DNA from: Symbiodinium natans
Lineage: Eukaryota; Sar; Dinophyceae; Suessiales; Symbiodiniaceae
Direction of reading: 5' to 3'
Assembly: GCA_905221605.1 (NCBI GenBank)
Contig: CAJNDS010000411.1
Span: forward strand, 30,001-82,852
Length of the DNA: 52,852 nt
Shown: positions 47,844-52,852 of the stretch, one piece after another
Layout: every line of letters starts with the position of its first letter
How positions within the stretch are numbered: position 1 is the first letter of the stretch
Translations under genes and position numbers: made by a program
Notes under the pieces: model-generated
What the model saw: the letters and a program-made list of their open reading frames with translations, nothing else
Told to the model about the DNA's origin: nothing
Databases searched by the model: none

Positions 47844-48669
47844 CTGGGTTTGGGGTTTAGGGTTTAGAGTATAGGGTTTAGGGATTAGGCACGGTTTAGG
47901 GTTTGGGGTTTAGGCTTGAGGGATTTGTAAGTCCCTTCCCCTGAGACTGAGTCCTGTCAAATAACGAATTAGGTACCCGTTAGAATCCCTTAGCGGGGTA
48001 TACATATAACATTTATGTAGGGGATGTAAAGTACCCAATTCCTTCCATTTCTTTCTGTAAGAAGGAGTGGGAAGACATTAGTTTTTTTAAACCACGACCA
48101 GCAGCTTGCAACCCCATAGACCTCAACTCCCGAAATCCCTACACTGCCTAAACTCTCCAAAACCCTATAAAACCCATAAGCCGTAAACAACACCCCATAA
48201 ACCTTTAAAGAAAAACAAGCCCAAAACCCTCAAAACCCTAAGTCCCCCATAAGCCCCATACTTCCTACAAACCTACAAACCCTAAAAAGCCCCCAACAAG
48301 ACCGTTGATGAGCCTATAAATCCTAAACCCTAAGCCCTAAACAAACCATAAACCCTACACACAAGATCGCCCCCCCCCCCCCCCCCCCCCGGCCCCCCGT
48401 TCAAACCCCTTTAAGGCCCTAGACCCCCTACATCCCAAACACCGCGAGCGCTGAGCCCGAAACTCCCTAAACTCTCGAAGGCGTTGAGGGTTGAGGGTTT
48501 AGGCTCTTATTCTAAACCTCCCCCAAACTCCTCGATCCCCAAAGGAAGCCAAACCCTAAAGTTCCTAAAGCCTCGCAAAATTCAGTTAAAAGCCCGACCA
48601 AGTGCGGCATAGTTTTGCTGACCATGTGGGTTTAGGGTTTAGGGTTTGGGGTTTAGGGTTTAGGTGTAG

Positions 48670-48755
48670 TCCTCTGAATTAGGGTCCTGATTGGGTGGTA
48701 TATATAGTGCGGCACCTGTACAAGGAGGACCCCAAATTCGACCCTAATTTAGAGC
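48670..48755. mobile_element. Short inverted-repeat element
   Basis: CTCTGAATTAGGGTC at the left and GACCCTAATTTAGAG at the right around a TATATATAG centre. Confidence 0.5.
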
Positions 48756-49480
48756 ATTACTCATGTCTTGTCTTGTTCCGAAGAGGAACTATACAAGTGA
48801 AACAGATTGCGCATGAACATTTCCAGAATCTCTGAAAAGGAAGATGATAGAGGAACAACCCTAAACACCAAACCATGAAGCCAAAAGAAACACCCGGAAA
48901 ATTCAGAAATCTAGAACAGAAAAGGTAGTTCGTACCTAGGATGCCCTTGGTCGGGTTTCTCTTTTGTCTCACACTTCGAGCTAGTTTGACATGAAACGAC
49001 GCTGAGGCAGAAGCAAGGAAGAAACGAAGAGGCACGGTTTTCATGTGTAACGGAACTTCCATCTCTTTCCCATCTCGTTGTTTTTTGTCTTCTTCTTTAC
49101 GATTTTGCTTGTTATAACCATACGATGAGCGAATGGTCGCATAAGTGTAATATGAAATGACGGCCACAGAAGAAACTTAAACCAAACGACCGGGGCAAAG
49201 AGAACGAAGCAGCACGAGTATCTTTTCCTTTGCACTCCACTAACAATTCATGCAAAATTATTCACTTCAGTTGGGCAGTCTTGCTCGCACCTTTAAGAGC
49301 ATGATCTTATTCATTCATGCAGCTATTCCAGGGGCTAGACCGCTATCATCCTATCCTTGTTTCGGTTTCGTTCACTCTTTTCAGACGCCAAGAATATTCA
49401 TGCCTCGCAGGCTCGTTATCATATTACTACAATCATAAAGGAGTGTAACAAAGCCCCTTATAATGGCATTTTTTTGCAAG
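48756..49480. other. AT-richer unique island
   Basis: About 720 bp without telomere tracts. A minus-strand frame of 136 codons (48,757-49,167) begins M-A-V-I-S-Y-Y-T-Y and has a basic middle and a hydrophobic C-terminal part, but no motif. Listed as an unresolved possibility only. Confidence 0.35.
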
Positions 49481-49537
49481 GAAAGAACCCTAAACCCTAA
49501 ACCCTAAACCCCAAACCCTAAACCCTAAACCCTAAAG

Positions 49538-49607
49538 CAAAGACGGATCACACCTGCAGGCTGCCCAAACCACCCCGAAGCTACGAAACCGCAAAACGTA
49601 AAAAAAA
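49538..49607 (+). CDS. Exon-like basic segment
   Basis: After CCCTAAAG: KTDHTCRLPKPPRSYETAKR then K-K, donor GTATGG. Preceded by CCCTAAA repeats, followed by a degenerate CCCGAAA belt to 49,880. Unassigned. Confidence 0.35.
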
Positions 49608-49913
49608 GGTATGGAGGGGGTAATCTAAAACACACAAACCTCCCCGAAACTCCGCAACCCCGAAACCCCAAACCCCAAACCCGAAACCCCAAACTCGAAA
49701 CCCCAAACTCCGAAGCCTCAAACCCGAAACCCTAAACTCCGAAACTCTAAACCCTAAACCCTAAACCCTAATCTCCGCAACCCTAAACCCTAAACTCATC
49801 AGCCCTAAACCCTAAACCCTAAACCCTAAACTGGCCCTAAACCCTAAACCCTAAACCCTAAACCCTAAACCCTAAACTCCCTGAACCCCCCCAACTCCGC
49901 AATAAACGTGAAC

Positions 49914-49968
49914 CCAGGAGCTCCAGGAGTTTCGGCGCCAGCTCGGGCTGCAGCGACGCGATCCGCTC
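49914..49968 (-). CDS. Exon-like helical segment
   Basis: Minus strand: acceptor AACCCGAAACCCCAG, 55 bp, ERIASLQPELAPKLLELL, donor GTTCAC. Nearly all third positions are G or C, unlike the surrounding repeats, and the peptide is a clear amphipathic helix. Unassigned. Confidence 0.5.
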
Positions 49969-50190
49969 CTGGGGTTTCGGGTTCAGGGTATTGGGTTTAT
50001 GGTTTAGAGTTTAGGGTTCAGGGTTTAGGGTTTGGGGTTTAGAGTTTAGGGTTTGGGGCTTAGGGTTTAGGGCAATGGTGGGAAATGGTGGGTAACTAAT
50101 GGTGGGTGGGGATTTAAGGGTAGGCCGAACTCCGAATCCCCAAAACCCAAAGCCCTCCAGCCCCGGTCACCCTCTTCAAGAATGAAGAGC

Positions 50191-50338
50191 CTACTTGGAG
50201 GTTCGTGGTACCTAGTGACCAATTACAACTGTACTTCTAACCCACTTATACGCCCCTTAATTGTGCGCCAAAATGGCTACGATTGGATTATAAGCGCAAG
50301 TACTATTTGGCTAGTAAGTACCATGAACCTCCAAGTAG
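50191..50338. mobile_element. MITE family C, copy 2
   Basis: CTACTTGGAGGTTCGTGGTA at the left and TACCATGAACCTCCAAGTAG at the right; sub-terminal CCAATTACAACTGTACTT. A further weaker inverted repeat (50,342-50,476, CTAAGAAATATCCAACATA) adjoins it. Confidence 0.8.
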
Positions 50339-50868
50339 CCTTCTAAGAAATATCCAACATACCCCTTGGGCATACCCGCAAAAAGAAAGTAAGGGGTATG
50401 GTAAAATCCTTCCTTCTGTTCTCCCTTTGTAGGTTAAGGGGTATGGATTTAGGGATATGTTGAACTATTCTTAGAAACCGGGAGATATGAACTCGGAAGC
50501 CCTCGTCACGAGCGGATGCCTGAGCGATCCTGTAAACCCTTTACGCCCCCCCCCCCCCCCTGCACGTCTTACTTGTCGAAACCCTAAACCCTAAACCCTA
50601 GACCCTAAACCCTAAACCCTTGAGCCCAATAGGGTTAGAGGTCCCCCTAAACCATAAACACCCTAAACCCCCCCTAAAGCCCTAAACAACAAAAGAAGGC
50701 AAAGCAGTTCCTCCCCTATACCGGTGTGTCCGACACCGACAAGAGCTGGGGTCGAGTGCTGATCATGCGGAGAAGACCAGTTTGCCTTCTCCGCGTCAGT
50801 CTGATACTGCGCCAGCATCCTGGCGAGAAGGCCATCTTCGAAGGTCTGCACCTTCAACACCGCTTCAC

Positions 50869-51092
50869 CTCTGCAACTCAAGAGGCTTACCACTGCTGTC
50901 TTCAACTTTGCTGGCCTTTGTGGCTTCATGCTTGCCACAGACATGATGAGGGCATAGTAGCCCGTTCTTAGCAAGCCAGATTCCGTCGTGGAGGTAGGTG
51001 AGAGGCGCACCTGCCAAGGCAAGAATCCGAAGGGTCTCGAACTTGCACAAAGCCTCGTCATCCCAATGCTTCATAGCCTCCCCTTTGGTTCC
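50869..51092 (-). CDS. Exon-like segment, about 75 codons, unknown protein
   Basis: Minus strand: acceptor GATTCTTTGTGCGCACAG, open in phase 0: G-T-K-G-E-A, MKHWDDEALCKFETLRILAL, then GIWLAKNGLLCPHHVCGKHE and a lysine/serine-rich tail to L-E-L-Q, donor GTGAAG. C-P-H-H-V-C-x-x-H could bind a metal. Past the donor a different minus frame stays open to 50,663 (V-L-K-V-Q-T-F-E-D-G, QYQTDAEKANWSSPHDQHST), which suggests either a frameshift or a second exon. Family not recognised. Confidence 0.5.
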
Positions 51093-51313
51093 CTGTGCGC
51101 ACAAAGAATCAAAAACCCTGAAAACCCTAAAAGGCCCTAAACGAAGACCTGAATGCCTTAGTTAAACCGCTTATTCGACCCCGAAGCCTAAACACCTACG
51201 AGGCGGTACACATTTTGTTTGCGCTTGGGGAGCTTAGTCGCCCAGTAGGCCCTGTGATCATAAGAGAATAACTTACTGGCGATTAGGTGCACTGCATGTT
51301 CCCTTAAAGGCAT

Positions 51314-51435
51314 ATGTGGGGCTTCCGAAAGCAAGGGGCCCCTATACTAGCCCCCCAAATAGTTCGTAGGATCCCCTTATAATAAAGACCCCAACAAGGC
51401 ACCCCCCCCCCTAATATCATAAAGACCCATATCCC
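51314..51435. mobile_element. Family H dispersed repeat, copy 4
   Basis: CTTCCGAAAGCAAGGGGCC, TAGTTCGTAGGATCCCCTTA, AAAGACCCCAACAAGGCACC and ATATCATAAAGACCC keep the order of the 39,969 and 30,341 copies. Confidence 0.65.
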
Positions 51436-51439
51436 GAAT

Positions 51440-51960
51440 CACGAAACCCTCAACCGTAAACCCTAAACCCTACACCCTAAACCCTAAACCCTAAACCTAA
51501 TCATATGCTCATATCTAGGAGGATGCAGGGTGGCCAATTCCCTCCTTCCCTACCTCAGAACCAGCAGGTAAGGCACTGAAAGAGCCCCCCCCCCCTCCAT
51601 CCTGAACCCTAACCCCTTAAACCCTAAACCCTAAACCCTAAACCCTAAACCCTAAACCCTGCACCGGGTGCCCAAGTCAGCCCCCTGAACCCCAAACCCT
51701 CAGAACCCTGAACCCTAAAACCCTGAAACCCTAACCCCTGAAACCTAAGCCCCCCAAAAAACCTACCTGAACCCAAAAAACCCCAAACCCTGAAACCTAA
51801 ACCCCCAACGAGCAGCCCTAACACCGTAAAACCATTAAAGACCTAGACCCTAACACCCTAAAGCCCTTAAAGACCTAAACCCTATACCCTATACCCTAAA
51901 CCCCCTATACCCTAAACCCCAAACCCTAAACCCTAAACCCTCAAGCCGCAGGAGCCCCTA
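51440..51960 (-). repeat. Degenerate CCCTAAA belt
   Basis: Tracts at 51,440-51,505, 51,600-51,660 and 51,680-51,950 with CCCTGAA and CCCTATA variants. Confidence 0.88.
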
Positions 51961-52025
51961 ATCCGAAATCGCTCGCACCGGGTGTCGAGGATGCTGTGGC
52001 TCCCGGTCTGGAATGCGGATGCCTT

Positions 52026-52127
52026 GGGTTTAGGGTTTAGGGTTTAGGGTTTAGGGTTTAGGGTTTAGGGTTTAGGGTTTAGGGTTTAGGGTTTAGGGTT
52101 TAGGGTTTAGGGTTTAGGGTTTAGGGT
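52026..52127 (+). repeat. Pure TTTAGGG array
   Basis: About 14 perfect units. Confidence 0.97.
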
Positions 52128-52551
52128 GCGGGGTTTGGAGTGCGAATGTCTGGGGCGACTTCTGGTTTCGGGTTTTAGGGGATTAGGGGTTTTGAGGGTT
52201 GTAAGGGTTTAGGGTTTCTGGCCAAAATCGGGAAGCTTGAGATACATGTCATATGGGCATGATGAGACCCGAGAATGACAGGGCCGTTGAAACCCTAAAC
52301 CCTAAACCCTAAACCCTGACCCTGAAAACCCCTGAACCCTGAACCCTATACACCCTATAAACCAGAATTAAACCCTAAAACCTAAACCCTGAACCCTATA
52401 AGCCCTCCGTGGAATCCAAGCTCTCAACCCTGTAGGCCTTAATTCCCCTCAAGCTCCCAACCTCGAGCCCTAAACCCCCCACAGCTCTAATCCCTACTCA
52501 AGGGACTAAAGGAGCGACCCTGATAAGGGACTTTTGGGGGCAATGTAGAGG

Positions 52552-52704
52552 CTACTTAGTATAGAGAGGTTCATGGTACTTACTAACCAGTTATAAATGT
52601 ACTTATGACTGTACTTATAAGCATATTAGGGCACTTAAGGGGCTTATAAGTGGGTTCCAAGTACAGCTATAATTGGTTAATAAGTACCATGAACCTCTAA
52701 GTAG
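52552..52704. mobile_element. MITE family C, copy 3
   Basis: CTACTTAGTATAGAGAGGTT at the left and AACCTCTAAGTAG at the right, with ACTTACTAACC facing GGTTAATAAGT and the shared core TTAGGGCACTTAAGG. Confidence 0.78.
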
Positions 52705-52852
52705 ATTAGGGGGGCGGGGGGGCTATATAGGGAAAAAAAGATTAAGGGTCCCTTCTAGGCTAGGCGTCTCTCCTTGCAGCTCTGAACCCGAAACCCCTCG
52801 GCTCTAAGCCCTGAACCCTGAACCCTAAACCCCCTTACTCCCCTCTTTAAAC

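Noticed and set aside
1-52852. Chromosome end
   Set aside because: Telomeric repeats switch strand throughout and unique sequence continues to both window edges; no terminal array runs off one end.
1-52852. Dinoflagellate spliced-leader remnants
   Set aside because: I looked for the TTTTGGCTCAAG relic near exon-like starts and did not see it, so lineage cannot be fixed that way.

Overview
This window is eukaryotic nuclear DNA dominated by telomere-type heptamers, TTTAGGG on one strand and CCCTAAA on the other. They occur as well over 100 short interstitial tracts that switch orientation every few hundred bases. There is no prokaryotic gene organisation, no rRNA, no convincing tRNA, no CRISPR array and no intact long open reading frame. 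TTTAGGG-type telomeres are known from plants, dinoflagellates, chromerids, coccidia and other algae or alveolates. Three things favour a protist alga or alveolate with a large repetitive genome over a plant: the density of degenerate internal repeats, the G/C-rich exon-like islands, and possible GC donors at splice sites. I cannot name the species.

Layout. From 1 to 20.8 kb, telomere-like tracts alternate with 50-250 bp unique islands and several short inverted-repeat (MITE-like) families. Many islands are open in a frame and bounded by AG and GT signals, so they look like small exons whose introns are made of telomere-like repeats. An AT-rich island at 11.4-12.3 kb carries a decayed GIY-YIG-type endonuclease fragment. 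At 20.8-23.5 kb lies a purine-rich block built from diverged copies of one unit. At 23.5-25.25 kb lies a 55-bp satellite of about 31 copies with a two-type (110-bp) alternation, ending at a 100-N assembly gap. At 25.4-26.1 kb are fold-back arrays of a 9-bp GAATTAATT repeat, followed by extreme poly-G at 26.2-26.36 kb. From 26.4 to 38.4 kb the telomere/island pattern returns with more MITEs, including a 498-bp pogo-like element at 28.17-28.67 kb. At 38.4-39.8 kb a GC-rich block without telomeric repeats contains a 32-bp perfect palindrome inside a longer inverted repeat. From 39.8 kb to the end, telomere tracts, MITEs and exon-like islands continue.

Genes. All coding calls are partial, low to moderate confidence, and rest on hand translation and splice-like signals. 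In many islands both strands read well, so strand can be wrong. The best are minus-strand pieces resembling an LMBR1-type membrane protein (27,834-27,893, then about 19.6 kb, then about 18.65 kb), a 136-codon open segment at 31,979-32,389, an exon-like segment at 50,869-51,092, and a pair of paralogous segments (about 80-262 and 33,395-33,550) whose encoded residues are conserved.

The main idea to test is that telomeric repeats here act as the bulk of introns and intergenic DNA, have been copied into mobile elements (1,954-2,100), and may themselves supply branch-point-like CTAAC/CTAAA and acceptor-like TTTAG or CCCAG signals.
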